Assembly (NCBI GenBank): GCA_002796755.1
Contig: PHFE01000022.1
Location: 602,126 to 666,125 of the forward strand
DNA from: Paracorniculantispora psalliotae
Lineage: Eukaryota; Ascomycota; Sordariomycetes; Hypocreales; Cordycipitaceae
Direction of reading: 5' to 3'
DNA length: 64,000 nucleotides
Shown here: positions 10,813-22,807 of the stretch, piece by piece
How the letters are laid out: each line of letters starts with the position of its first letter
How positions within the stretch are numbered: position 1 is the stretch's first letter
Translations under genes and position numbers: made by a program
Notes under the pieces: model-generated
What the model saw: only the letters and a program-made list of their open reading frames with translations
The model's database searches: none
What the model was told of the DNA's origin: nothing

Positions 10813-13800
10813 TATGTAAACCAGACGTCGCGATCTGCAGGCATTCAGCCACACGCGTCGAAGACAGCTACAGCGTAGAGGGACAGCCTCGGCTCCAGCC
10901 ATCTCAACCCCCCCTCAACAATGTGCAAGAGTGCCGCAACTAGTAAATGAGACATTTGCTGACAGCGTCTCGTGTGAAACAATCTAAGCAGGCACGAGTA
11001 AGGGGCATGGGTGTGTTCTTTGTCTTCATACTCGTAGCGTGCCTCGGAGAACATGATTGATCATACGATGTGAAACCATCAACTGGTATGCGGAACCCGC
11101 GTTCATGTATTTCGACAGTATAAAGAGAGCTTCATTCTCACTGCGTCTGAAGGAGGGCGCGCTCTGGCAACATGTCTCAGAAACGTAAAGACAGAGAGGG
11201 CGTGATCACTGTATACCCACATAATATGTTTCTGGATCCTGGGCCCCCAAATGCTGTTTCAACGGAGATTTCCCGAAGTCAAAAAAATGAAGAAAAATAG
11301 AAGCTCGATACTGTTGTTTCCGCTTGGTCGGGCTGAAATCAGGAGGCGCCGAACTCAACGGCGTGACCACCAAAAATGGGCAACGAACTAGTCATTAGCC
11401 TTCGGCTATTTAGCTTCTTCCGATCATCGCGAGATATAATTTATCGGTTCGATCCTTCTAATCCTAATCCTGTTTCTACGGAAGTCGCTTGTCGAACCTG
11501 ACCAAAATTACTTTGGCAAGATGCAGCTTCATCGCTATAGAGTAAGCATATTGTGAGATGGCAGCACCCGTGCAAGTCGCATCGGCTGCGAGTTGCTCCA
11601 GGCTCTCAAGCCAGTCAGTCCCAGCGTCTTTGAAAGGACCTAAAAAAGAAATGACTGCGATCAGACTCAGGCAGGTATGAGTATCCTAGCCAAAAGATGA
11701 AAAAGTGTCAACAATGGACAGTGACATCAGTCAACACACATATTTCTCACCACTGGCATCAACGCCACGATCTGGGCTGCAATGTTCGGCCAGATGATAA
11801 TGGCACATCAGGTCCTATACCATTTCTGGGAGCCTGTACGACGGTACGACTGGATGCACCCGATGGCGGCACCAGCGCACGTCCTCGATCAGCTTGACAG
11901 GGTTCACGGACGACGATCTCTGACTACCTCGAGCCATTCTCCTCCCCAGCATCCAACACCGATAGCCACTGTCTGTCAGTCTGTTGCTCGAGTGGCCCCC
12001 CTCCCTTCACTGCAATCCACTTCCTCGTAAGGTGGAGGATCGGCACACGCCCACCTGGGACAGGGGTTCACTTTGACAGGCTGCTGGGGAATGCCGTGAC
12101 AAAAGCAAAGCCACGAATCGCAGCGAGTTTTCCCCCGCCGTTATTCGGCATGTATAAGTGTTGAAAGCAAGAACAACAACCAGGGGCAGTACGAAGGGTG
12201 GTACAACAGGAGGGTATTCGTATTTGATTGTTAATTTCGATCAATCAAAAGTGGCCGAGGAAGTAGGCTCCGGTTGCTGTCCACAGCGACTCAAGGATTT
12301 CCTAAAAGCCCCAAACCGGCCCAGGTGGTTGTCTTTTAGCGGCGGAGCAAAATGGGGGAAAAAACCTCCGCAGCCTTTTCATGATGGAGACTAACATCAA
12401 TTTGTAGCCATCTTGCGCGAAAAGACTTTTTTTTTTAGATGAACGGGAAACTTACCGTGATTGGCCGTAATTGACCGCATTCCACTATTTGGTACTCAAT
12501 AGAGCTCAGGATTGGCTGTTGAACAATGTTGGCAGCAGCAAAACATTGACCGAAAGCTCCTGATAGGTGCGGCTTACTGGCACGATGGGAGATTTGGCTG
12601 CGGCGGACAGCATCGAGCAGAAAAAAAGTCACGCCACCTCTGGTTTGGCCTGTTGAAAGCATCCAGCATGGCTGTCACCGATGGATATCTCAGAACAATG
12701 TTACGCTGGACTGTACTGTCATACAGGGAAAGAGAACAGCTGAGCCAAAGTTTCTTTCCCTCTGTACGAAGTGTTCGGGTTGAAAGAATAACACAGTATA
12801 AGGGTCCTACAGATTGTGTGTAGTGTGGCCCTGCATCTTGGAACAAGAGATGTCTCCCCGTCTAGGATATGATTCTCCCTTGACGTGTGTCTCTCGGCAT
12901 AGCACGTGATGAACTTTCTTAACCTTGTTCCTTCTGCTGAGCAGTGCAAGCCGTTCCTGCACACGTGGTCGTCGAGTTGCACTTGCGCGTGAGAGATGGA
13001 ATCATGGAAAGAGCTGCATCACAGCGTCATTTTTTAGTAGTCACACTCTGCTTGCCCCCGCTCGCATCGATAACTTCACCGGAGCTGCCCGGAGAAAGCA
13101 GCGACCGCGCAGCCTCTTTCGTGTGCTGCAGACTTAGTGGACCGCGGATGTTCCCCTGTGCAGTAGCAGAGGGCCAGTGGTTTTGACGTGGGCCTTGGCT
13201 ACGACCCACTGACTAACAGAAATTGTCGAGACTGGTAGCTGCTCTGTCGTCTGTGTGTTATTGTCGTCTTGAATTTCTTCAAGACATGTGGGTTGCTTGC
13301 TGATCAATCGCCGAGACAAGGGTTGCCGGACAGGGGTCTTTGAGTACACTACGGATATCGGTCTCGCGACTCGCCAAAAGCTAAAGGTGTGAAAAAACCT
13401 CTCACGCAGTGAATCGATCCCCCACCTAGCATGAGACTCAGAATTCCGCGTATTGGGACTAGCTAGCAGAAATGCCCTCGAGTTACTCGCATTCAACCCG
13501 CATGATGAAGACGTTCTAGACCAGCATTGGTAGCGCTGCAGGCAACTCCAAGTGCTCCTTGAAGCAAGCAATCTGTCGACAACAGTGCTGCGATTACAGC
13601 GCAAGCATGTCTCAGCAGCGAGCTAGGCTTACTGTGCCGATCATTCAAAATGTTGGGCCAAAGGCGGACGGTTTAAAATAGATGGAAGTACCACATCATG
13701 AGGCGGGGGCTGCATCTGCATCAGAGTATGTAGGATCTTCGTTGTCCTGCCACCCACGGCCATGGTCGTGGTATTCTGTCATACGGAGTACAAAGAAAAG

Positions 13801-16800
13801 GTTTGGATGAGACAAATCTCGCTAATCACCATGGGTGGATGCTGGACTCACCGACACGAATGAGACCCAATCCTCCGCAACTTCAGAGGAATGGAAGTCT
13901 AATTTCCGCACGTAGCATTCGCCTTTTACGAAATGATTAATTTTTTTCCTCTTTCTAGGCAAGCAAAAGAAGAAGTCAAGCAGCCAGGCCAAAACTCCAC
14001 CGGCCCACCGACTCAACTGCGGGAGGGAGCATCCGCGGTAGTAGCGCGTACTGGTCGTCCCACGCGAGCAGGTCCACAGACGAATGAGATTGGCAAAACG
14101 GAGAAGCACTTCTGAGAGACAGGCCACTAGGCCAAGGCGAGGGTCAAGATTGGGCCAAAAGTCCGCGAACCAGGGAACTCTGGCCGGGATCGAGCCCGCC
14201 GCAGCCACTTATAGGCCACACGGGGGATTTAAACTGTCCGTGGGAACCTTGGGACGAACGCAGCAACTTTTGGGGCAAGTGGACCCGGAAACTCTCCTGG
14301 CAGCAGGTGGTCTAGATGCCCCCAAGCCGATCCCTGGAGCTATGTAATGTCGCGTTCTCAGCCCCGCCCCTCCGTCCCAGCGGACAGCAAATGATGGTGG
14401 CGCTGGTGGCGCCCAACGCGGCTCAAAGAGAAAGACAGCAACAACCTAACAGGGGGTAACTCACGGAGCATGAACGCAAGGTTGGCAAGGGAGCATAGCA
14501 TGACGGGTGATTCCTCATCGTATACTTGTTCGTCCGCTAGCTTCTCCTACTCACTGAACTCTTTTTCTTGCTTCTCCCGCCGTAAAGTTGTCACCATGTA
14601 AACCATGTAACCGTATAGAAAAAAGAGACTTTGTTTCGTTGAGAGCCTGAAGCCTAGCTCACAGCTAAATAACGAGCCTACCTTGTAAGTTGTGTCAGCT
14701 CTCCGGAGACATGGGTTCGAAGCAGCTAAACTGCTAGGGTCGTGGATAGCTTTCCCGGACCATGGAGTTGGCGCCGTTTTGGTTGCAGGGGTCTGACCTT
14801 TCTTTTGGCACTTTCGTCATCCAGTCCTGCAAGGCCCGGCGCGCGAGGAAAATATCTTTCCCCCTCTCCGATGGATGTCGGTCCTAGGCAAAGCCAGTTG
14901 GCCAGGTAGGCTGAGGCAGCTGAAGAAAAGACCTATCTCTGCCCTGCCACATTGCCACCCACTCCACTCCCGCCGGTTTGGCAGGCGGAGGCGGGCTAGA
15001 CGGGCGTTGCAGGCAAATCGGCCACAGAGGCGATCCCTCTTCCCAAGAACCGGTCTCTTGGAACATTTGGGCGTGCACACCCTGCCAACCCCCCTTCCTC
15101 TTCACTTCGTCCAAGCCTTCCCTGTAGGGCCCGCCCAGAGCTGCAGACATGCACGCAGACTAAGACGAAGAAGGAGAAGGGGGGCGCGCTGAATAGGATA
15201 CAACTCTAGTGCCTCATGGCAAGAGCCCGAATTGCACCCGTCGCGTACCCCTGTCTCATGCCATGTTGCTCGACAACTGGCGTCGACTCTCCTCAGACAA
15301 TGGGGACCAAGAAATCGGGGCGAGTCGAAGTATGGCTGTAGCCCCGATCAGCTGGGTATGCAATGTATTTGTCGACAGCCGTTCACATGTCTGCCGCAGA
15401 AAAATGATATGCTTTGCTCTCTGCTTCTCATCAAAATTCGACTGCCTTTCGGGGGTTTTTTTTTTCTGTCTTCATACCCCTCACCTACAAAGATCTGTTT
15501 CCCCGTCTCCGGTTTCCTGTCAGTGGTATTTTTCTGACGTCTGAACGCCACGTCCGATCCTCAGCTCAGCTGAATTGGCCAGGGATTGCCACCCTGGATT
15601 TGAACAACGGCTAGCCGCTACTGAATCGTAAAAAGCCGGTTGTCCGTAAATCCCTTCCCAACCATTCTGCACTGTCTTTCCGGCCTGCCTTATCATCCTA
15701 GCTCCATTCCAAGCTCCACCGAGGGGGGAGAGCAGAGACTTTAATTAAGCGGCAGGGATGTGAAAATATAATCTGGACGAGGAGGGGCAAAGCTAACAAC
15801 GACCTGGTGGTGCGCCAGCTTATACGTATGAGGACACCATGTTTTACGCGGACGCCTGGGGGTAGCACCGCAAGCTGCACACCTTGTCCCATATTCTCGC
15901 TCGCATTGTAACCACACCAGCTGGAAAGGTACTGTCCTTTGTCATGCTCGCTCGCCTGGTATGGCGGGCTGCTACAGGACATGGAGGATAGATGATCAGA
16001 GACAGCCGTTTCGCGCAGTTATCCCGAAACCCCCCAACAGATGATTAAATGTGGCACTAGGAATTTTCGAGCAGTAAATAAAGCTCTAGGATGTAGAACA
16101 GGGTGCAACGAGAAATTGCTGACTTATATGTTCGCCAGAGGACCATCTGCATCGTGCTTTCCACCCTCTGCCCTAACGAACATCCATTCACACCTTGTTT
16201 CTTTCTGTCAACACATTGCAATCAACTCCTTTAGTCAAACACAAAGGACCCGACCGCAGTCGCACTTCGTAATATTCTCTCATTACTCTTGTCTTTTCTC
16301 CTTTGCTCCTTGCTCCGACTCCGCCCAACAGAGGCACGAAACTTTAAACTCACCGAGAGCTTGATTTCGTGCGTACACGTATGGGGCCTAATCTCGATAA
16401 TTTGGCATTCCTGGAGCTCTGATTACCTTAAGAAGACAAGGGTGCCGCCTGCGACGATGGGCTGCGCCCGTTACGCCACATTTGCCAAAGAATAACGCTT
16501 CTCGACAGTCTGGTCTTGTTGGCAACAAGGTGCGGGCAGCTGCCCAATTACTACTATTTTCCTCCCCTGCTGCCTTTTTCCTTCCCTCTCTCCCCTCCCC
16601 TACTGTTGCCTGTGGCGAAAAGTCCAAATAGCATTTTTAGACTGGGCACCATTTGTCTCTTTTTGCTTATTATTCCCACACTCTTATCGGCGGAGACAAG
16701 ATTCCCTGCTCCTCGCAAGTTAATCTTGCAGCCTCCTCCCTCACTTTTCTTCCTTACACAAGAAAAAGTGACAAGCTATTTCAGCGCGCATCTCTGGTAG

Positions 16801-17029
16801 AGTTCGACTGGCGTTGGCCCGCGGCTTCTTGATGGCTGCTACCTGCTCCTTGCCTCGCCATTCTACACTGCAGTCGTGGGATACAGGGCATAACCGATCA
16901 CCTGCGCGTGGTAAAAGCGTCTTTTCCGCATCAAATAGCAGCAACAACCGCAACGGCACCACGAACATCGGCAGCGACCACCTTCGACAGGGACCGCATC
17001 ACCAGCTACCGTCCAACGGGACCCGTGAG

Positions 17030-18330
17030 ATGGATAAGGTCTCCGTTTCGGGACACGGTGTACCGGATAATTCTCGTCAAGAAAAACCACACGCCGATCT
17101 AAGCAGGTCCGCACCTCTCGGTATGATAGCGAAGCCCGGAGAGCCTACTCCTATTCTGAAGCGATCCTGTTCCACACCCGCGGTGGGCTCCATGACTCAA
17201 GAAAGCGCAGCATCGGCGGGGGAAAAGAAGCGCAACAAACTGGGATATCACCGAACATCGATAGCATGCAGTAAGTGTTTTACCGATTCTGATTTACAGG
17301 CTTTAGAGCTTGTCGAGCGACCGTGTAGCGGCTTTGGGCTACTGCGAGCCTCGCCAGTGGCTTGGCATTGACTAACGTGGTGACACAACAGGCCACTGCA
17401 GACGCCGAAAAATCCGCTGTATCGTATCGCCAGAGATTCAAAATCGATGTATAAACTGTATACGCCTCAAGAAGGACTGCAGCTTCTTCCCTGTTGACCA
17501 GCAAGCGATGTTGGACTCGCGAGGCAAGCCTACTGGGCAAGGAACTGACGGCTCGACGGCTCATTCGCAGTCTTCTTCGCCCGCCCTTGCCCCTGGACAC
17601 CCAGTTGACCTGACTTCGAGATCTATGTATGGAGCGGGCCCTATCCAAGATTCACTGGGACATGTTCCTATTGTCCCATCAAGTGTTGGGTACGGCAGCG
17701 TTACAAGTGAAGGTTTGTAAAACGGGCAGAAAGCCCTGACGATTCGATGAATACAGGATACTGACGATTATAAAAGGGTTGGGAATGCCTGTCCCCGCAG
17801 AACAAAACTTCAGTGTCTCCCCCGGATCGAGTCTTGCCTGGGGTTCTGCTGAACCAAGCCCGGTAACGTTGCCAGGATCCATGGACATGGGCTACGGTTG
17901 GCGTCCATATGGCAGCGAGTCGGCACCCAGTGATCAAATATCACCCTTCGGCCCTGGTTCTAGCACAGCATCCAGCTGGATGGCAGCAACGCCCTCAACA
18001 GTACCGCCAGGCGACTGGCACTGGAATAATGGTCTACCACCAACGACACAAGCGAGATCCATGTCCTTTAGCGGCGAAAGCATGGGGCAACATCAGCAGC
18101 AATTCGTGCCTGTACCAAGTAATGCGCCATATAACAGAGGAGGACCAGAGATGGGTGGCATGTTCACGTCGCCGTTGAGCCAACCTCCAGGGCCCGGTCA
18201 TCAGTCGAGCCAGTCTAGCGGCAACTGGCAGCCGACGCCGCAGCCGACGCTTCAGCAGCAGCAACCTCGGCAGCAAAACATGGATTACGAAGCCTGGAGT
18301 ATCTCTCACGGAAACGGTCCGTCCATGTGA
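17030..18330 (+). CDS. Short Zn(II)2Cys6 transcription factor
   Basis: A 371-residue fungal binuclear zinc cluster regulator without a visible fungal_trans middle domain. Exons are 17030-17270, 17392-17712 and 17777-18330. The cluster spans the first splice site: after RTSIAC the second exon gives SHCRRRKIRC, then a nine-residue loop, then CINCIRLKKDC. The spacing is C-x2-C-x6-C-x9-C-x2-C-x6-C. The C-terminal 180 residues are rich in Pro, Ser, Gly and Gln (a QQQQPRQQ run), a typical low-complexity activation region. The start MDKVSVSGHG is chosen because it sits about 80 residues before the cluster; an in-frame upstream ATG at 16814 is possible but its sequence looks untranslated. Intron 2 (64 nt) ends in an unusual AAG acceptor, yet its in-frame TAA means it must be spliced. 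Confidence 0.85.
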
Positions 18331-20288
18331 AGCAGGATGCATGAAGCAAGGCAACCTTGAAAGACGAACTGCCGGCAAACCAGCACCACGGGCGTTCTTT
18401 TGAGGATAGGATGCTTTCCAGCAACATACGACATACAAAGAAGAAAAACAGTTCCAAGGACTATTTCAACAAGGACATATATATTTAGGTGATCGATTAT
18501 TGGTGTTGATTCGAATAATCATCATCGATCTCTTCGATTTGTGGAACAGGCGAAAACAGGAAAACGGCGCGACAAAGAGCAACACAGGCCATGTCCTTTT
18601 TTATTTTTGGACAAGATATACTACAGACAAACGATACCGAGCGAACAGATTCGGGCTATGCGAGCGTTTCTTTTTTTTTTTTAACGAGTGCTATGTTGCG
18701 TCGCCATTACGAGGACCCAGGAGCGTGGAACGGGGTTCCCTTCGCGAAAGGCAACCCATCACTTCTGCTCTCCAACAACGGCGACGTGATGTTGAATACG
18801 AACACGTTTTGGAACTTTTTAATATCGACCCAACGGATTTTTGATTCTATTAGAAAGGGCGACAGACGGCGGATGAGTGCAAACTACCCACTTGACATGG
18901 TACAACGGCGCGGTGCTTTATTATTTCGGGTTCGGCTAATTGGGAAAGGGAGCGGACACGAACAGGATGTTCCGGAGGAAATAAGAGAGAGAGAGAGAGA
19001 ATGGGTTATATCCGCATTGACGGGCATTGGATATTTCTTTACGTGCTAATTATATGATTGGACGGCATGGGTTTTTGACGGGAACGGCGCATTATGCATA
19101 ATGAATGATATTTTTGTTTTCGGTACTAGGATGATTGCGATGATGGATGCTTTGTTGGTGCTTTTATTTCGATTTAATGTCGTGCGTGCATTGTTTCTTG
19201 CTTTCTGATTGAACCATTTATTACGAATTCTAAATGTGACGAGCAGTGTTTCAGAGTTTCTTACTAATTTAATTAGAAAATATTAGATTAGAAAGCTCCT
19301 TTCCTCCAAATGTCCTTTTCTTTTTTGGAGCCTTTGCCTATTATCATGTATACACGCGGCGGGGATGCGTTTAAACGTCGAGCGCGGCGTGGTGATGGTT
19401 GAAGTAACTACTGAGGAACAAATATCAGTTTGGCTTTCCAAGTTTGGTAGGCCCTTTTCCCTGTATAAAAGCGGCCAACTATATCAATCGGGTGATGAAA
19501 CAACGACTGTGCGCCTTCAAACCATCACTTGAAAGACTATGCGTTGAGAGTCAATACCCAATGTCGAAGAAGGGGAGTGCGCTGTCTCGACAGACAAGAA
19601 TACAAGAGAAGGATGGGACAAAAAAAAATGAGTTCTATGCTATCTCGTCTACATTCTCCAACGAGGGTATTTCAGCATTACACGATCGTGCAGTCGTCGC
19701 AGGAAATCGTAGGATAACAGCCACCCTATACTAGATGACAGTCATTTGGGGCGGCACGTTCTTGCCATTTCGCCCATACGAGCCAACAAGTAACGCTAGG
19801 TCAGCGGGAAAAAAGGGCCCTAAAGAAGTCAAAGCCCAGACTACAAGATCAAACACGCTTGTTAATAACAAATCCGGGTCTACAACTAAGAAAGCCGCAG
19901 TCGCTGGCCCAGTCCTGCGCCGGCCGCCAACCACGGCCCCGCCACCGGCGAGGCTTTTCTTAGTCGGAGCTATAACCTAGTTCAAAAGAGGGGAGCTTGG
20001 ATCTTGTTATTGTTTCTCCTCCCCATTGCACTTTCCATAATTCAAGTCTGATGCACTGATAAAGCGCTTTCAGGCCAGACCTTTTATCAATCGAATTTTG
20101 CATCTTCAGACAAATTTGCTCCTGCAAATTGCGTTTGAGAAGGCTCAGTTTTGCCCAGTCTGCGCCCCTCCAAAACAAGAGGCAACTGAATAGACGGCCC
20201 CCGCCATCTAGACTTTGTCAGCGAACACACATCGTCGAAAAAGTACACGTCGTGTCGCACAAACCACAGGCTGGGGAGGCAGGCGACA
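18331..20288. other. Intergenic, 2 kb
   Basis: This holds the 3' flank of the zinc cluster gene, a (GA)8 run, AT-rich sequence near 19200-19350 and the upstream region of the SnoaL-like gene. No gene is supported. Confidence 0.5.
18985..19000. repeat. (GA)8 microsatellite
   Basis: A perfect GA dinucleotide run. Confidence 0.9.
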
Positions 20289-20819
20289 ATGAGTTTTTCG
20301 CTTCCGGCACAGCTATCTCCGGCGCCCAACGACCGCGAGGCTGTCGTCGACGCCATTGCGCGATGCGTGTGCGGCATCGACGCGGCTGACAATGCGCTGT
20401 TCCGCTCCGCCTTCACCGAGGACGCCGTCTTCGACCTAAACGGCAAGCAGCTCAAGGGCATCGACGAGATCAGCGCCAACACGTACGACAACGTTGCTCA
20501 GCTGGACACGACGCACATGACGAGCAACGTCCGCACCACGTTTTCGCCGGACGGGCTCTCGGCCACGACAACGGCGCATGGGCTCGCCCACCACTACCCG
20601 GCGGGTAAGGGCCTTGCAATGGAGAACGACGGCAACACGCAGCGTCTGGTCGTGGGAAGCATGTACTCGATTGACCTGGTCAAGGTGGAGGGCGACGCTG
20701 CGTCGGGCCAGGGGCCCCTGTGGAAGGTCAAGGTCTGGCGGCTCAAGAGCATTTGGACGCAAGGCGACTGGTCTGTCATGGGCGCGCTACCGCGAGGGGA
20801 AATTCCCGAACCAAAATGA
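20289..20819 (+). CDS. SnoaL-like (NTF2-fold) protein
   Basis: A 176-residue single-exon protein with the SnoaL-like/NTF2 fold used by polyketide cyclases, dehydratases and scytalone-dehydratase-like enzymes. The N-terminal helix carries DREAVVDAIARCVCGIDAAD. It is followed by ALFRSAFTEDAVFDLNG, the usual pattern where the cone-shaped pocket begins. HMTSNVRTTFSPDGLSATTTAHGLAHHYP fits the central strands, and WKVKVWRLKSIWTQGDWSVMG the last two. There is no signal peptide. No polyketide synthase lies near it, so a role in secondary metabolism is not supported here. Confidence 0.8.
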   Translation: MSFSLPAQLSPAPNDREAVVDAIARCVCGIDAADNALFRSAFTEDAVFDLNGKQLKGIDEISANTYDNVAQLDTTHMTSNVRTTFSPDGLSATTTAHGLAHHYPAGKGLAMENDGNTQRLVVGSMYSIDLVKVEGDAASGQGPLWKVKVWRLKSIWTQGDWSVMGALPRGEIPEPK

Positions 20820-21449
20820 TCGAGATTTCGTGCATTCTTTTTAAAATCAAGGAAACAGAATCGCAGCGCATCTTTGCTGCTTGTGTTTCCTTGCGAGCAT
20901 TGGTTAGCCTTGTCGAGATCACAGCGGCGGAACTGCGGAATGACGGAACTGGGGGAACGCGCAGGGTTGTATCTAGTCTAAATTAGAGCATGTATACCTG
21001 AGATACTCTTTCTGGAATTTGGAACTTAATTTTTAACTCGCCGGGTCACAGGCGATATTTTGGGATATTGACTTTCAGGGACCCACGTGATGTAACTGGC
21101 ACGACTTGGGCTGGGCGCATCGCGTCACTGATCTCGGCTCTGCATCCGTCGTGTCCGTCCATCGTCGTCACACACCGTCGGAGCTGATGTGCCTCTAAAA
21201 CGCTGCAAAAGCTTGTGGAATCGCAGCCTCGAAAGCGTGGCAAGCTCATATCCCCCCCTGCTGGCGAGATCTCGCTATGCCGTGGACTGGCGAATAATCG
21301 CCCTCACCACCACAAGCCACGTACACGATGTGGGAGGTATGTCACTGGCGTTGCAGCAGAATGCATCCTGCAGCTAATATAAGTGCAGCCACACCCAGAG
21401 CAGCAATTTCACCTGCGTTTGCACCGCGCCCAATCCGTTGTTCTCACTA
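20820..21449. other. Intergenic, 0.6 kb
   Basis: This lies between two genes on the plus strand. A possible donor (GTATGT near 21337) might belong to an upstream non-coding exon of the DUF202 gene. Nothing else is seen. Confidence 0.4.
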
Positions 21450-21853
21450 ATGCCGAGTACGTCAGCTATCGATGCTGGGTATGGCGATCGCGTTATGGAC
21501 GCTGACCTTATTACAGGCTAGTTGAGATTCGGGCTGCGCAGCGAACATTTGAAGGCGCATACATGCGTACTGCGCTGGGACAGTTTTCGTTTTCACTCGT
21601 GATTTTGAAAATTTTTACCAGCGAGTTCTATCCAATCGGAGCACTGTTTGCCGTCTACGGCACTGCCATCTTGCTGGTTGCCGTGTACCGGCGGTACGAG
21701 GGCCAACGCCAGTTCTTCACCAAAGAGTCGGCAGATGGTCTATTGACTCGAAAATTTCGGACATCGGGCGATACTGTGATGCTATTGACTATTCTTAGCT
21801 TTCTGGCATATGCCACTTTGCTTGTCTTGACTCTGCGTCTGACAAGGGATTAG
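21450..21853 (+). CDS. DUF202 (YidH-like) small membrane protein
   Basis: A 121-residue membrane protein of the DUF202 family. Proposed exons are 21450-21478 and 21517-21853. The intervening 38 nt (GTATGG, branch GCTGAC, TTACAG) would be a very short intron, yet it joins MPSTSAIDAG to LVEIRAAQRTFEGAYMRTALG in frame, and the latter is the conserved DUF202 opening. Three membrane segments follow: around ALGQFSFSLVIL, the segment FYPIGALFAVYGTAILLVAVY, and the C-terminal segment TVMLLTILSFLAYATLLVLTL. Between the second and third is a charged loop ending in RKFRTSGDT. Function in fungi is unknown. The body of the protein is certain; the first ten residues depend on the short intron. Confidence 0.8.
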
Positions 21854-22732
21854 GTAGTTTTGGTAACGTTATCACGTTGGCATGAATTATGACGTTTCTC
21901 AGTGTTTGTGTCAGTGACGCGGTGACTGTTCATGCTCCATGTAGCAGCTGCAGGTGCCAGGGCCGCCCACCATTAATAAGAGAGGTGCCTTGGGATCTGG
22001 TAGCCTTGATCGTGCAGTCTCACTCTATTGACCTTCTTTGGGACAAGGTGGGCAGCCTCGAACGGCAGCCAATGCTGCAGGGGCAGAAAAACTGCCTTGG
22101 AGGCCTTGCGATGCAAGGTTGCGACCGAGAGTTGGGGTCGAAGGTGGTTCAGATAAGCCAATATGCAAGCAAGGCAAGGCACACTTGTTGAGCCCCTGTA
22201 TGCAGGACCGAGCCATTCCCGCGGGCTTTTGCTGGTAGGGCGAGGTAGGGCGACGAGAGGCTGCACCACGCGAGGCGTTCTGCGAGGGAAGCTAAGGCGG
22301 ACTTGTGGCCAGGAGCCCCACGACCGGGGCGACTAGGCTGGTGGCACGGTGAGACGACTGGAGCATTGAGGAGCGAGGCTGCCGTGGCGGTGGAGGTGGA
22401 GGGTGGATGGCATGACGGCATGCGCTGTAACAGTTGTTAATTTGTTTTAAAGTCTGTGCTAAAGAATAGAGTGGGCGAGGAGGTTCGCAACTGGTTGATT
22501 ATGGTGGTTGCAGCGAGTCTGATGTGCGGGTGTCAGGCACGCACCAGCACACAGCCTTATGGACGCCAAGAAGCGACGGCGGGTAGAGAGGGAGAGTTTC
22601 GGGACGGGCAGAACGGCTGGACTAGGCAAATGCACGAGCAAAGTGAAGGTTACTGTAATGAAGGTATTTGTTGCGCGTTTGTAATTATCACCAGATCCAA
22701 CTCTGGAGGTTTCAAGACGACAAACGGAGGCC

Positions 22733-22762
22733 TGACGGGCCGGCAAACATGACGGGCCGGCA
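22733..22762. repeat. 13-bp direct repeat TGACGGGCCGGCA
   Basis: Two exact copies at 22733-22745 and 22750-22762. Each contains the palindrome GCCGGC. Confidence 0.6.
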
Positions 22763-22779
22763 GCGCAGAGAAGGCTTTT

Positions 22780-22807
22780 CAGCTGGCGGAACAGCTGGTG
22801 CCAGCTG
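22780..22807. promoter_or_regulatory. Three CAGCTG E-box-like sites within 28 bp
   Basis: CAGCTG occurs at 22780, 22792 and 22802, each followed by G. The hexamer is a palindromic CANNTG element of the kind bound by bHLH factors. Regulation of the downstream C2H2 gene is inference. Confidence 0.35.

Larger units (their letters stand above)
9934..17029. other. Gene-poor stretch of 7.1 kb
   Basis: No gene with a recognisable product is visible. The stretch holds a 12-bp minisatellite (10227), a CGG microsatellite (10786), one doubtful small two-exon gene (10495) and many short unconvincing ORFs. From about 16150 on, the top strand becomes pyrimidine-rich, which fits the leader of the Zn2Cys6 gene at 17030. 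Base composition is not extreme, so I see no obvious sign of repeat-induced mutation. Confidence 0.5.

Noticed and set aside
11440..11475. GGTTCGATCC, another T-arm-like motif
   Set aside because: No matching stems and no cloverleaf.
13134..13604. 156-codon minus-strand ORF
   Set aside because: No domain, no convincing codon pattern and no splice-linked partner; treated as chance.
14160..14215. tRNA-like T-arm (GGCGGGCTCGATCC on the minus strand)
   Set aside because: The stem does not pair fully, and no acceptor stem or anticodon arm can be built around it.
16814..17029. Longer N-terminus of the short Zn2Cys6 protein
   Set aside because: Possible in frame, but the sequence looks like untranslated leader. 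Kept only as an alternative.
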